DNA from: Lepidodermella squamata | Taxonomy: Eukaryota; Gastrotricha | Direction: 5' to 3' | Length of the DNA stretch: 64,000 nt | NCBI GenBank assembly: GCA_047495785.1 | Contig: JBLDXI010000013.1 | Location: forward strand, 1,364,001 to 1,428,000 | Shown here: positions 45,971 to 58,180 of the stretch, one piece after another | Position numbering within the stretch: position 1 is the first letter of the stretch | Layout of the letters: each line of letters begins with the position of its first letter | The notes under the pieces: generated by a model | Told to the model about the DNA's origin: nothing | The model's input: only the letters and a program-made list of their open reading frames with translations | Database searches by the model: none | Made by a program: the position numbers and the translations under genes

Positions 45971-48900
45971 TCAAAATAGTTTCGCCGCTTTCTTCAGTTC
46001 GTTCTGTTTCCATTTCGGCTTCGCAGCAAATTCTTCGTAGGACATTTTCATTACTCGTGTGAAATCTTCCGCTCGAAGATGCCTCTGCACAAAATAATGA
46101 AAAATGTAACCCTTCATTCAAAATAAAGTTCAAACCTCTCTGAAATTCGCGTTGACCCCGGGCGGCAACTCTTCTGATCTAACGATAAGCTTTTCGTATG
46201 GGAATTTCTCAGCTTCGGAGAAGTTGGGTTCCTGGCCTAGTTTTTTCTGCATATCAGTGATTCGTTGGGCTGTAAGCTGAATGTGAGCTGTGCTAGCCTT
46301 TAGTTCAGATTTCAATTGGTCGTAACTTTTGATAGTCTGTGGAAAAAAGAGAAATCCGAGAATAACAGTAAAAATCGAGAATTTATTAATTAATGGCATT
46401 GCGCATGCTAAAGGTGGGGAACCGTCAATTTCATGCCAGGTTAACATGAAAGCGAGATGTTTCATTCTACATTCTACGCAGTTTATTCATACCGGGTCGA
46501 TAGGCTGAAAGAATTAATCAAACCGCAATTAATTATTATAACGTGTAAAGGCATCGGAAAATTCCCCATGACCCATAAAACCGTAACCGGGTGATTCATA
46601 ATGTCTTACCGAGACTAAAACCTATTATTAGGCATGACGGAAGACGGGAAATATTATGTCTAAAAATAATTCTGATCTCAACTTACATCCCAGTAGCCAT
46701 GGTCCCAAGATGGGAAAAATCCAGTGAATGATGGAGGTTCAGCGCCCTGCTTGATGACGAAAATTGGCAGATTAGGATCACGGCCCCGTGGGTCGCTAGA
46801 TAAGTAATCCTGAAAGAGGCAAAACTTTGAAGAACGATAACATTGAAAATTGGTATAAGTACGTACAACAGCAAGTTTCAAAGCCATCTGCCGCTCATCC
46901 TCGTTGGCTTCGTTTCCGATCCAAACATGAATAGCTTCGTCGATGTCGAGGATCATCACATCATCAATGGCCAAGTCTTCCTGCGTAAAGGCGCTGATTT
47001 CTTCCACTGTGAAGCGTCCAGTTTTGTTGGAACATTGAAAAAGCCGTGCCGTAAATGGAACAGCCGGCTCTTGCAGCTTCTTCGACGAGGCGTATTCTTT
47101 TTGCCCGCCTAGTTCGTCCCAAAACTCGGGTTTCTCTTGCCCCTCCATCACTATTATAGGATCTCGTCCTGCCGCACGTGCGTCGGCAATTTGACGCGCT
47201 ACCTGACGCTCGTCACCTGTACACCCTTTACCGCACCAAATGTAGAGCCCAGTTTTGCCGAAAAGGACGAACGCATCGCCTGAATTGAGCGACTCGGCAC
47301 TTAGCGGCACCTGAATGGCTTTACGATCAAGATCTGACTGGCAGTGAACGCGCAACATAAATTGCTCGCCAACAGCTCGATCTCGTTCTCCCTTGCTCCA
47401 ACCGGCCTTGCCGCCATCAAAAATGATCAGCAACCCTTGAAATATTGCCATGAAGTGACGAGGCTCTTTGCCTTGTACAACTCGGACCTAAAAATAGAGG
47501 ATTGTCATAAAAACATCACTATACCGATGCTGATTCAGAATAACCTGAACAGCTGAGCCCTTGAAACGCGAGTTATCGGTTTCGATAGCTAAAGCAGCAC
47601 ATGCTGCTTGCTCATCGATAGAAGAATGGCGGCCCTAATAAAAAATATTAATTATGAACAAAGTTGACTATATTGAGTAATGAATTCTGACTTACAATCC
47701 AGTAGTAAATGATAGCTTTCTCCGCATTGTTGACTTTGTAACGGTAAACGATGATGTAGCAATCGCCGCCGAAAAGCAGTCCGACCCCACTGACGTCATT
47801 CAGGGGTTTCTGCTGCTCGACCATTACGTAATTCTTCGCAGATCCATGCTCAGTCCGCTCGATCCGATACACCTCAACATGACCACGTCCGTCATCGACC
47901 ATATGTGTTTCGGCAGCTAATTTCGTATCTTCGTGCAACTTTGCCGCATCGAATGTACCCGATTGCGTTGGCTTTGCAATCTTGTTGAACTGGTAAGGCT
48001 GGGCGTTGGTAAAATTCGGCTCGGGCCATTTTGAGAATAGTGCCTTGAACGCAGGTGTTTCTGTTCCTTCGACAACTCGAGAAATAGGCATTGATGGAGG
48101 GTAACCTTTCTTTTTCATGAACATTTCCGCGTTTCTAACCGCGAATTTCCGCTCATTATCGCTTGCCGATTTGCCAATCCAGACAAAAATCTGCGTTGGT
48201 CCATTGTCTATCAGAAAAGCATCTTCGGATTTGAGATCTGATCTAACTAAAGGCCCGGGTTTCTCCTCTTCAATTCGCACAGTGCCATGGTCATCTTTGC
48301 AACGGAACAACTTGAGCTGCCCAGCAACATCCCGCGGAACTTTATCGTCGCTTCCTGCATCGGCTGCCGGCTTTACCCGACGCTTGCTCAACGGGAGATG
48401 CTTGTTCCATATCTAGTATAGAAGAACGTGTAGAAGTAAAACCATAGGTTCGTTGAATTAACCTCAAGAAGAGCCTCGTTGAAGTCCTTTTGCTCTGATC
48501 CATCCTCTGTCATAACAACGATGCATTTCTCGTTACCACCGCGCTCATCCCTAGTTCGTCTTGCGAATTCAGCAGCCTAGATTTAATTAAATCCTAAATT
48601 CTACGTCCGATCGAAAATCTGAAATACTCACAGTAACAGATTCGGAGTGTCGACAATTCTTTCCCTTCCACACGAAAATCGCAGCTCCAAGGTCCAGCAC
48701 AAACGCGTCTCCGTCGTTGAACGAGTCCCAGCTGATCGGAACTTCGAATACTCGGCACGTTTTAGTTCCTTTGACCTGGTAAAGCGCGTCGCGGTGTTCG
48801 TGAGTGACGTGATGAAAGCCAGACGCGGCTCCACCTTCCAAGATTCTCAGCCCTTTCGGGTGGAAATATTTGACGAAAACGGGCGTTTCTGAACCCTGAA

Positions 48901-49419
48901 CCTCGCGGTACTGAACAGGCGAACCGCCGAATAGGTCATCCAATTCAATGGCCTTAATAGCCGCCACGCCTTGCTCATCCTGGCTACTGTTAGCGCCAAG
49001 CCAATAATGAACTCTCACGTCAAGATGTTGCTTCGTATTCAAGATCTAAAGAAAAAGGTTCGGTTTCATGAAGGATTGTAAGCAGAGTTCGAGCGTATTA
49101 CCGATAAAATTAGGTAGCAGTCTCCTGAATAAAAACTGCCATGCTGGTCTTGTGGAACTTTTTCCAGAGCGAAATTCTGAAACGATAACAATAGATAACT
49201 CGCAAAATGGATTCTTCGAAGACTTACAACAACGCGCCAGACGTAAAATCCCGCTTTAGTTTTGATGATTTCTTTAAAAGCTGGTTCTACGACGGCTTCT
49301 GACGACGGCCGTGATGAGGCTAACGACCGACTCGTTATAGACATAACAGCTTTGTCGTTGTTCACAAATTCACCGCGATTCTTTGGAAATCTAAAAATCA
49401 TGGGTTGCATCGTTTGCAT
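45971..49419 (-). CDS. villin-like actin-binding protein (six gelsolin repeats plus headpiece)
   Basis: Eleven exons join in phase: 49419-49228, 49176-49102, 49045-48632, 48576-48463, 48412-47696, 47634-47545, 47487-46867, 46809-46687, 46504-46493, 46336-46136 and 46084-45971. They give about 890 aa. Gelsolin repeats 1-6 are recognisable by text such as 'GFYVWRV', 'FYSGDCYLILS', 'VHYWLGANSSQDEQG', 'IFVWKGK', 'VEVYRIE', 'LYIWCGKGCTGDERQVA', 'SNKTGRF' and 'IHVWIGNEANEDE'. The C-terminal headpiece runs from 'FPYEKLIVRSEELPPGV' to 'KWKQNELKKAAKLF', with the KWKQxxLKK F-actin contact motif. The 46493-46504 exon is only 12 nt (Pro-Ile-Asp-Pro) in the G6-to-headpiece linker. Villins cap, sever and bundle actin under calcium control. 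The N-terminal 50 residues are not conserved, and the exact start is uncertain (ATG 49419 preferred). Confidence 0.93.
46493..46504 (-). other. 12-nt microexon of villin
   Basis: Coding-strand CCTATCGACCCG, preceded by TTTCAG and followed by a GTATG donor. It keeps the frame between the 'HGYWD' exon and the 'TIKSYDQL' exon, where vertebrate villins have a short WDP...KSYEDL linker. Skipping it removes four residues without a frameshift. Confidence 0.7.
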
Positions 49420-51067
49420 TTTTTCCAAAAGATTTTCCAATTAGTATGCAGACAAGGACTTCATCGCATTTGAAAAAAGAAGCTCTCCTTTTGCCAAATA
49501 TTATTGTTTTGGCCGTTTATACATGGATCGACAAAAATAGAAGCAAACAAAAACAAGCCCGTTCCATAAACATCGAACTAATTAGGTGGGGAGAGATGAA
49601 GGAGCGAGAAGGTGGGTCGTTCGCGCTAAATTAGTGTAAACATATCAGCGATGGCTCTTCACATAGCGCAGACATTTCCCTGGCAATATTAACCGCACAG
49701 CTAGGGCCACGCGCCTATGCAGACGACATTAACTTTCACTTGACTTGCAGCTATAAAACACGTGTCGCATATCAATTGAGGACATCATTGCGTGCCACTC
49801 TCAAGGTAAATTTACCGGCTAATCGCATCAACTCGTATTACTAAATAATATTGTAGTAATTACTGCGATTGCCTTAGCTAGGGAATATAACAGGCATCAC
49901 CTGTGCGCGCTGAGAGGAAAACGAGTCAGAGCATGATGAATTTTGCCGCTAATATTAGGTGCAATTTTATCTCGCATCTTATCGGTATCGCTCAAGTGGC
50001 CGTTTTTTATTCGTACGCGTGAAGATGTCACGAAAATAGCAATTTATTAAAGCCAAGTGCTATAACGATATTATATTAATAAAAAATTCTTCCTCGGTTG
50101 GGCCTGCCTAGTAATTATTACAATGTTTACCCGAATGGCACTGGTAAAAGCAGGTGATAGAATTATAGCGAGATTTGATAGGCGAGTTTCGCCAACTGGA
50201 TGATACCCGTGTGTTTATCGATGTGTTAGTCAGCGCAATAAAAACCACACACATGCGCGTGTAGTTTTTGTCAAATCGCCAGCTCTGCCAGAAAGATCGA
50301 TGCGGCGCAGGTTTGCTTTCATTCAATCACCACTGCTGCCACTGCTTTTTTCGACTCGACACTATATGCGCGGAATTCCCGCACTTTTCCATGTAATCAT
50401 TACGGCCGATGCAAATTAAGCGAGAAGCCTGCAGGGTAACGTGGAAAAAATTACAACTCGCGTTGTTTACTATGATACTCGTATCAAAGTAACACGGTGG
50501 AAAATACAGTTCGGGTGTTTTATTTTCTCAAGTTTTTCGTACACTTTATTTCATTGATCGCGTTTTCGATGATTAATCTAAAAATTAAGCGGCATATCTC
50601 ATCACAATACAAGGGAATAAAATTAAACAGAAAACTAATTCAAGTACGAATTCGAGGTTTTCCGCCGAAAAAATATATGGAAGAGGTATTGCACGACTTG
50701 ACAGGTAAATCATAGCACTTCCAGTGAATAAGGAATGACTTTTTTCGCATAATTTCATAAAATGATAGGGACTCATCACAATTTCGCATATAGTAGGTAT
50801 AGCACAACTGGATTCAATATAGCGAAGTTCTGCTCGCACAGAAAAAGAAAGACTTCGTAATGTACACATATTTTAAGCGTTTAAAAACTCCGAGGAATAT
50901 CATCGTGGCGCGAAGTAAAATTGAACAATATTTTATCAGCAGTCATGCAGCAGTCTAAAAACGCATGATTTCATCGACTAGGGAAGCATAATGTATCAAT
51001 AATTAATACAACGAAAGAAAGGCCAGCAGTATAAAAAAGGAAACAAAAATTGATAGCGGAAGCGACT
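49420..51067. other. gene-free 1.65 kb between villin 5' end and SH3BP5 3' end
   Basis: AT-rich sequence with only short frames. It likely contains the villin promoter and the SH3BP5 3' UTR. Nothing else recognised. Confidence 0.4.
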
Positions 51068-53011
51068 TTAAACTGCTTCTTCGTCAGAAAGATTATCCAA
51101 TAATTCGGACTTGTCCCAAGATGCTGCCGCAACCTTATTTTCTGCAATCGTAGGCTCGTCATCAATCACAGTCCCTTCAGCCAGTTCTAAGACTTCGGGC
51201 GACATGTGCTGTTGGGATTGATGCTCTTCAGCCAATGGAGAACATTCAGTCTGGTGAATCTCAGTAGAATCACCCTTCTCCTCTGTCGGCTCCACCTTGG
51301 ATAACTGGTTTCCGATAGGAGAATCGACATTTTCGACAGTGATGATTGGCTCTTCTGAGACAATTCTTGCCTCAACTTCCGTCACGCAAGTTTCGTTAGG
51401 TTGGCTCTCAATGTCGTCGAATGGCGTGTCTTTAACCCATTCTTTCTCGTCTGTTAAGGTGGACGAAGGCTCAGCCTCAGTGCTCGCCGCTTTCTTTCGC
51501 CTAGGCGGTGCGATTATTGTTTCGTCTTCCCCTTCATTCGAATCAGGATTTTCTTCAGCCTCCTTAATCTCAGTACGGTTCAATGATAAACCACCAGCTT
51601 GATTTGCTAGAGAATCGCTATCACCATCTTGATCACTGTGGAACGTGTTGTTCGAAACAATACTCATCGAGGTGCTTAGATATTCGACTGAGACATTGCC
51701 CAAGGGTGTAGCCAGAAGATTTGCCTGATCGAAACTGGTCGACGGAGCCAGGTGATTACCACCGTAATCTTCGCTGTTTTCACTAAACATTCGATCTGTG
51801 CTGTTTCGTTTTACATGTATCGCGTTCGATAGATCTTCGAGATCCTGCATTGCCTGTTTGTACTTCGTTTTCGCCTGTTCCCACTGCGTGCGTTGTTTCG
51901 TAACCTGGGCAGCTAATTCCTCCAATTTAGCCTCCACTTCAACCTTGTACTCGTAAAATGCTGACGTCTTTTTGATGACTCGCTTGCGATGTTCGTATTC
52001 AGCTTTCATCTGCTTCTGAAGTGCCATGGCGGAATCCTGCTTTTCGATGAGCTTTTTCAACAGATTCCCCGTTTCAGCTTTCCATTTCGCAGACTCGCCC
52101 TCCGCATGCCGACGCACTGTTTGACAAGGGAAATTACACGTTTGATTACGATGGAATCTAGAATCTAACCTTCTAGAAAAGCTTCGGATGACATCTCTTC
52201 AGATCCTGCTGGAAAATTGAATCTCAGCTGAGCAATTGCGTCCTCCGCCATCGTCCACAACGATTCGGCTGCTTTCATCTCTTGGTTCAGCTTAGCTATT
52301 TCTCGCTCAGTCTAACCACATAAAACTCAGTAGAATTAATGACTTTCAGACAAGTTATTCTTACCATCTTGTTAACGCGATACAGGCGGAAGTAAGGTGC
52401 AGCCAGTTCGATATCCTTCTTGCTGATACCCTTTCCGAGTTTCGCTAGATGTCTCTCCGCATTCTCTAGGGTAGATTTGTGCAATGCGATTGTTTCCTAA
52501 AAAGCCCACCTTAATTCTAGACTTGCATTAAAAATAATCATTTTAAACATACGCCAGTCATTGTGGCGAGCGAGTTCACATTGGCCATACATTCGTTCAT
52601 GATATCCAACTGAGCTTTGACTTCGGCTTCTTCCTCAAACGCTTCTTCTTCCTGGCTGAGCCTCGGATCAAACATCTGATCGGCTGAATTTTCGCGAGAA
52701 AATGACGGCGTTGTTTCAGATACATTGTTTGTGTCTTGTGTTCGGGATTTTGGAGTTGTTGGCTCATCATCTCCGAGTTTAGTAACCATCACGTTATCTT
52801 TCGGTGGCGATTGAGCGTTTTCGGACTTCAATTTTAGCCTTATTTTTGCATTTCGCCGCGACACCAGATGAGGCGGTGAAATTACAACGTAAAACATGCT
52901 GGAACCAGTCGAGGAACTGTTGACCTGGCTTGAAGATACCGTTTTCGATCGGCCACGACTATCAGCCCGTGAAAGTGGCGTGCCACCAGCGGAGGATGAC
53001 GGCTTTGACAC
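51068..53011 (-). CDS. SH3BP5: SH3BP5 (Sab/REI) Rab11 guanine nucleotide exchange factor family
   Basis: Four exons are visible: from about 53011 to 52553, 52496-52365, 52311-52170 and 52116-51068. The 5' end is unresolved because the first frame has no ATG before an upstream stop, so an earlier exon is likely. The coiled-coil core has 'DIMNECMANVNSLATMTGE', 'LENAERHLAKLGKG', 'KWKAETGNLLKKLIEK', 'KKTSAFYEYKVEVEAKLEEL' and 'KTKYKQAMQDLEDLSNAIHVKR'. The last two align closely with the SH3BP5 helices ('KSKPYFELKAKY...', 'GEYKMALKNLEMISDEIHERR'). The family forms an antiparallel coiled-coil GEF for Rab11 and docks JNK at mitochondria in vertebrates. N- and C-terminal regions are Ser/Glu-rich and disordered. 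Confidence 0.87.
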
Positions 53012-53796
53012 GAGAAGGTCATCGGTGGCCGCACCCGATGCCCCTCCATAAAAATTGGTCGTTAGCGGAATTTTGACAGATCAAAACATAAACACCAACT
53101 CCAAAACAGGACTGTTAATCCCTAACGATATTTAAATAAAAACATTCAAATATTTGTTTTACCATCTTTTACTCTTTTCAAACTTTTTCCATATCAGTCA
53201 TTTTTTTGAAATAACTAAGCGAGGATACAGTTGAAATATGCGAAAACTGATCATAGATTATAAGAGGAATAAAGATACATTTTTCTTATGTCCTCAATAC
53301 CTATTTTCGTATATTTTTCTATATATCCGGCCAATAACATCGGTTCGAACACCGTATAACTTACAGAATTGCCCAAAGCCACAAGTCACCTTATATTTGT
53401 CATCACACTTCCACACACGTCAACTACGACTTGCGAGATAGATGAGATAGAGAAAGAAGAAACGGACGAAGCACACCGTGTTGCCGATCGCTTCGTCCCA
53501 TCACGTTTCACATTTTATTGTTGAATATAATAATTATAATAATAACGTTAACGGACAGAACACCGAGTTCACAGCTGGTTGAACAAAAATCAAATTACAG
53601 CTTTTTTCTGGTATTTTTTCGTTATAACAACGGCAATATAAACAATAAGGGCTAGGTATGATTCCCTGGATTGATTGAGACAATGAAACAAAGTAGAATC
53701 ATTTTTATGAGCATAGTCAGTTTCACTTTTCCCAGTTCTTTTCTCTGATGTAGGATACATTTGAAATTATAATATGAATTTGTTTTCTATAACAAT
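53012..53796. other. intergenic, HYOU1 3' UTR and SH3BP5 5' region
   Basis: About 785 bp. It probably holds an upstream SH3BP5 exon or promoter near 53012-53100 and the HYOU1 3' UTR, with a TTTATT near 53514 on the plus strand. No further gene. Confidence 0.35.
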
Positions 53797-56696
53797 CTAT
53801 AGTTCAGGACTATGTGTCGGCTCTTCGCCATCGGCAGGTTTCTCGGTTTGCTCAGTGGTCTCTGGCGCCTTGGTGGTGCTTTCGTTGTTGGCTTCAGTGG
53901 TCGTCTCGGATTTGTTATCACCAGCTGTTTCAGGAGATTCAGTTTTACCGGTTTCAGTGTCAATGGTGATTGACTCATTTTGCTCTTTCTTCGCCTTCTT
54001 AGGCTTCGGCTTCGGCTTAGGACGGTATGCTTTCGCCTTGTTGGTCAGGTAACGAACTTCGCGCTCTAAGATGGCACCCTTTTCCTTAATATCTTCAGTC
54101 TTCAGTTTCGGCTCTTCGAAAGGCTTGGTGCTGTTTTGCGCAGCCCATTGAGCCATTAGCCATGCTTGGGTCTCATTGACTTGTCGCTCGAGGGCACTCA
54201 GCTCGGTTTCGCTGAAGAGCGTGTCGCCATGCTCGGCAGAAATATTTTCAGCCATCTGCAAACAACATTAAGAGTTATGATGGGCAAACTTGGATAGTCA
54301 AAAACTTACGCTCTTGAATGCATTGTAGACGACTTGGGAAGAATTCAACGCTTGTTGAATGTAGCTGAGGGCTTTCGGCAGCTCCCTAGCATAACGCATT
54401 CTATCGAACCAGCCTTGAATTGCGGCTTTAAGTTGGGTTTGACGGTCAACATATTCGGACAGTGGAGTCTTATCGCCGGCTTCCTCATCGAGCCAATCGC
54501 CAATTTCCTTAGCCTTGGCGAAAATAGTGTCCCAGTCCTCGCTCTTGAGGTACTTCTTCGGCTCTTCCTGCTCCAACTTGTCTTTAACGTCGATAATGCC
54601 GGCCTCGAGATCGTTTCTAGCCTTAGCCAGCTGCAGTTTCAACTCATCGCGTTTCCGGAATTCGCGAAGCAGAGCGCGAGATACAACCATTTCATCTTCA
54701 GGGAACTGCTTTGCGCCAAGATACTCAATGGCGTAAGTCAAGTTTTCACGATATGTCACAGTTTTAGTTTTCACGATAACATTTTCTGAGGCGGGAGTAG
54801 CAGTAGCGTTATTAGCTTCAGTCGAGTTAGTTTCAGGCGTTGGGGTGGCAGTGCCTTCAGTCGGCGCACCGCTGGCGTCAGCAGTTGAATTGGTCGAGTT
54901 GTCATCGGAGCTGAACAGATTTTTCAACTTATCACCGAAAGATGAGAAGATTCCCTTCTTCTCGTCAACCGCAATAGTTTCGTTCTCCTCAGCCTCGAAA
55001 ATCGCCTCCATCATGCGCAGGTGCAAAATGCCGCTGTCGTCCATGCCGAAATGCGCCTTAACGCCCTTGGCTGTTTTGTCTGCGTGCTTTTCGAAAGCCT
55101 TACCAACATCGGAGACTTTGACAGACCAGGTCGGATCGACATTTCCGCCGAAGGTGACGTTGAAAGTAAAGTCATTGGAGTGTTTGCCGAATGTGATCAA
55201 TTTCTTCTGAGGGAATGGACTAGCGACGTCGAACAACATACGTTTCACGGTACCTTCGGTTTGCTCTTTCTTATTCTTGTCATCGACAATGCGATCGAAT
55301 TCGACAGAGATAGGGTAGGTAACAGCGTCACGCAGAACGATGCGTTTCACCTTGAAGCCCTTGCTAAGATGAGCGGCTTGGTAAACAGAACCGAGGGCAG
55401 CGGCTTCGTCTGTGTTCAAACCACGTCCGAGTTCGACTTCTTTGCCTTCAAGCGATTTCCTCAGAATCTCCTGAACCTTTGGGATACGAGTTCCAGCGCC
55501 CATCAGGACGACTTCAGAGATGGCGTCAGGACTGATGTTTGCACGACTGAGAGCCTCCTTGATCAAAACGGGAATTTGTTTGAAAATCGGGTCGCATGCG
55601 TCTTCAAGTTCAGCACGAGTCATATGACCGGCAAAATCGACTTCACCAATCAGACTTTCGACGTTTGATGAAACAGCATTATTAGCGCTGAGGACGTGCA
55701 CAACTCGAGAGGCCTCTTTGTACAGCTTCAGCATAGCTCTCGGGTCCTGGCGAATATTGGGGCCATTCTTGGTCTTGGCATTAGTCTCATATTGATGAGC
55801 CAAGTGGGAGCGAACAGCGGTGTGGATTGCAGAAGTGCCCAGATCGCGAGAGTAGGCGACGCCTCGGATGATAACATGCTCGACCATTTCGCCATCATCT
55901 TTCGCCTTTTGCTTCTCGAATGAAACCACTGAAGCTGTCGTGTGGGTCGATCCCATGTCGAAAAGCACAAAATATTGCGGGGTGTCGCTGAAACTCGATA
56001 ATCTATTCAAAAAAATTAGTTATATGAATTAGATATAACTGATCCCCCAACTCACTTGACTAGACCATATTGAAGAGCGGCAGCCGCGTTGTCGTTAATA
56101 AGTTGAAGAACACTGATCCCTGCAAGATCGGCAGCTCTCAAGATTGCTTGACGCTCGAGTTGACCGAAATGGACAGGTACAGTGACGATGCCATTCTTTA
56201 TTTTTTGCTCGGTGAAATCTTCGCAGTTCATACGGGCGTACTCCAAGATCATTCCAAGAATTTCTTCAGGACGATAAGACTTCGCCTCGCCATCTTCGCC
56301 TTTTTTGTACCGGAAAACAACGGTGCCAGTGGCAGGGTCTTCCACCAGGTCGTAAAACGGGTATGATTCCTTGAATTTCTGCACAGATGGATGAGACATG
56401 TTCTTGCCTATCACATCCAGCAGATAGGCGTAGCGCTGATGGGGCTTTCTGGCGCCTTTTGAATTGGCACTTTCAGCAAAGATGCGTTCATCTTCACTCA
56501 AAAACAGTACAGTCGGAGTTTTACGCTGCGATTCTTTGTTCAAGACGATTTCCATAGGCACACCAGGCTTTACAATAGCAAATTTGGCGTATTCATTGCC
56601 CAAGTCAATCGACATGACGGCAATGCCGAAAGCTCCGTTTATCATCAGCTGCCATGAGAACAAGCCGAGCAGACCCGCAATAAGGAAGGAATTCAT
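53797..56696 (-). CDS. HYOU1: HYOU1/GRP170, ER-luminal Hsp110-type chaperone
   Basis: Three exons (56696-56056, 56002-54310, 54255-53797) with 53- and 54-nt introns give about 930 aa; human HYOU1 is 999. A signal peptide ('FLIAGLLGLFSWQLMINGAFG') precedes the Hsp70 ATPase domain: 'MSIDLGNEYAKFAIVKPGVPMEIVLN' (phosphate-1 region), 'VTVPVHFGQLERQAI', 'LINDNAAAALQYG', 'VLFDMGSTHTTASVV' and 'VVLMGAGTRIPKVQE'. The beta domain, an acidic Thr/Asn-rich insertion (about residues 575-620) and the alpha-helical lid follow. GRP170 acts as nucleotide-exchange factor for BiP and holdase in the ER. The C-terminus ends 'HSPEL' instead of the usual NDEL/KDEL. Neighbouring genes are unrelated. Confidence 0.95.
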
Positions 56697-56890
56697 AATT
56701 CCGAAACGTGACCCAGAATGAACTTAATATGCTGTTCAAGTATATATGATTTTAAATAAATCTAGTTGTCGAAAGTCAAAAGAAAATCAACTTTATCGAA
56801 AATCATGAATCAAGGTAAAATTTAGCAGCAAGGATGATCCAAATAATATCACTTCAGTGCGAGATAAAATCAATAAATTAGTTATCAGAA

Positions 56891-58180
56891 TCACTTAGTG
56901 AAGCGTCGCGCCTCGTTCAAAAACTCTTTGAAGTCGACAACTTGCCCAGTGCGGCGAGCTTTCTCTGCAGCGAATACCAGCAAATGACTATTCAGAGTTT
57001 CCTCAAGCCCAGATAAAATATATTTGGAAGCGTTCTCAGTGACAGCTCGAACGAATGCATCCATCAGATAGAAATCACCGCCAAAATGACCGGCAAGTCG
57101 CGAATCGGGTGATTGGAAATATTCGGGGCCGTAAGTTGTAACTTTATCCCCATTGAACTGAAACAAGCGGATGCTATGACCATCACATACTAGCTCGCCC
57201 TTCGAGCCAAAAATGCGAGTCTTGCGAACGCAGATATCTTCAGTGAATGCCACCATGGTAAAAGTTGCCGTTTGACCATCAACAAATTGCATTGAAACCA
57301 CCTGATTGTCAACGACATCGTTGTCACATTCGTAAACGCAGCGACCGTAAGGACCATTCTTCAACTGATAATCAATGTCAGCTTCTGTTTTGAGGTCGCT
57401 AACAACTGAGACAGGCCAACCGGTATTTCCCCGACGAAAACTTTCAAGGTAGATTTTGTTCGCAGAAAATGCACAGTCTTTCTCATGAGAGCAATCAAAG
57501 CAACGTGTAGCTACGCCTGCTTCGACAGGTTTCTTGGACTTGTTGAAATGATTCAAGCTACCAAAGGATGAAACATGTGAGACTGGAGCGCCATCCATAA
57601 AATAAATTATGAGATCGATATCATGGCAAGATTTAGCTAGCAATGAGAACGTGCTATCAGCCTCTTTGCGCCAGTTGCCGCGCACAAAGCTATGTGCGAA
57701 ATGCCAATAGCCAATGTTCTCCATGTGATTGATGCTTACTATTTCGCCAATTGCACCTTCGTCGATCAAAGACTTTACTTTCTTATACAACGTGGTGTAT
57801 CTTAACACGTGCCCAACGCTTAGCATTACGTTGCTACGAGTCACCGCATCGTATATGCTTTGGCACTCTAAAACACTGGTGGCCATCGGCTTTTCAAGCA
57901 AAATATGATAACCCAGCTTTGAAAATGCCAAAGCAGGGTCACGGTGCTGCTGATCTTGCGTCGCGATGACCACGGCATCCGCGAATCGCTGCTTGTGAAG
58001 CAGAGGCTCCCATGATTCAAAAGCCATGTCTTGAGAAAGATTGTATAATTCTACCATTCTTTGACGTCTCGTGGCGTTTGGCTCGGCCACGGCGACTATC
58101 GTCAATTTCTCCGGATACTCAAGAGCATATTGCGCGTAATTTGATCCGCGCTGCCCGCAGCCCACAACAATCAGTTTCAT
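56891..58180 (-). CDS. Gfo/Idh/MocA-family NAD(P)-dependent oxidoreductase, intronless
   Basis: Single exon, 429 aa from the ATG at 58180. The N-terminal Rossmann fold opens 'MKLIVVGCGQRGSNYAQYA' (GxGxxG) and contains 'VVIATQDQQHRDPALAF' and the family's 'LLEKPMA'. The C-terminal alpha/beta domain has 'SINHMENIGYWHFAHSFVRG' and the catalytic-type 'KSCHDIDLIIYFMD'. A compact cysteine cluster 'CFDCSHEKDC' (about residues 225-234) is followed by 'FSANKIYLESFRRG'. This is an insertion found in one subset of the family known mainly from bacteria and fungi. Enzymes of this family oxidise or reduce sugars, inositols and related polyols with NAD(P); the substrate is unknown. The long intronless gene stands out among neighbours that are mostly multi-exon. 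A horizontal origin or a retrocopy are possible explanations. Confidence 0.85.
   Translation of the reverse strand: MKLIVVGCGQRGSNYAQYALEYPEKLTIVAVAEPNATRRQRMVELYNLSQDMAFESWEPLLHKQRFADAVVIATQDQQHRDPALAFSKLGYHILLEKPMATSVLECQSIYDAVTRSNVMLSVGHVLRYTTLYKKVKSLIDEGAIGEIVSINHMENIGYWHFAHSFVRGNWRKEADSTFSLLAKSCHDIDLIIYFMDGAPVSHVSSFGSLNHFNKSKKPVEAGVATRCFDCSHEKDCAFSANKIYLESFRRGNTGWPVSVVSDLKTEADIDYQLKNGPYGRCVYECDNDVVDNQVVSMQFVDGQTATFTMVAFTEDICVRKTRIFGSKGELVCDGHSIRLFQFNGDKVTTYGPEYFQSPDSRLAGHFGGDFYLMDAFVRAVTENASKYILSGLEETLNSHLLVFAAEKARRTGQVVDFKEFLNEARRFTK

Noticed and set aside
53330-53370. GGTTCGAA-containing stretch as a possible tRNA B box (also near 129)
   Set aside because: No matching A box, cloverleaf or acceptor pairing around either site.
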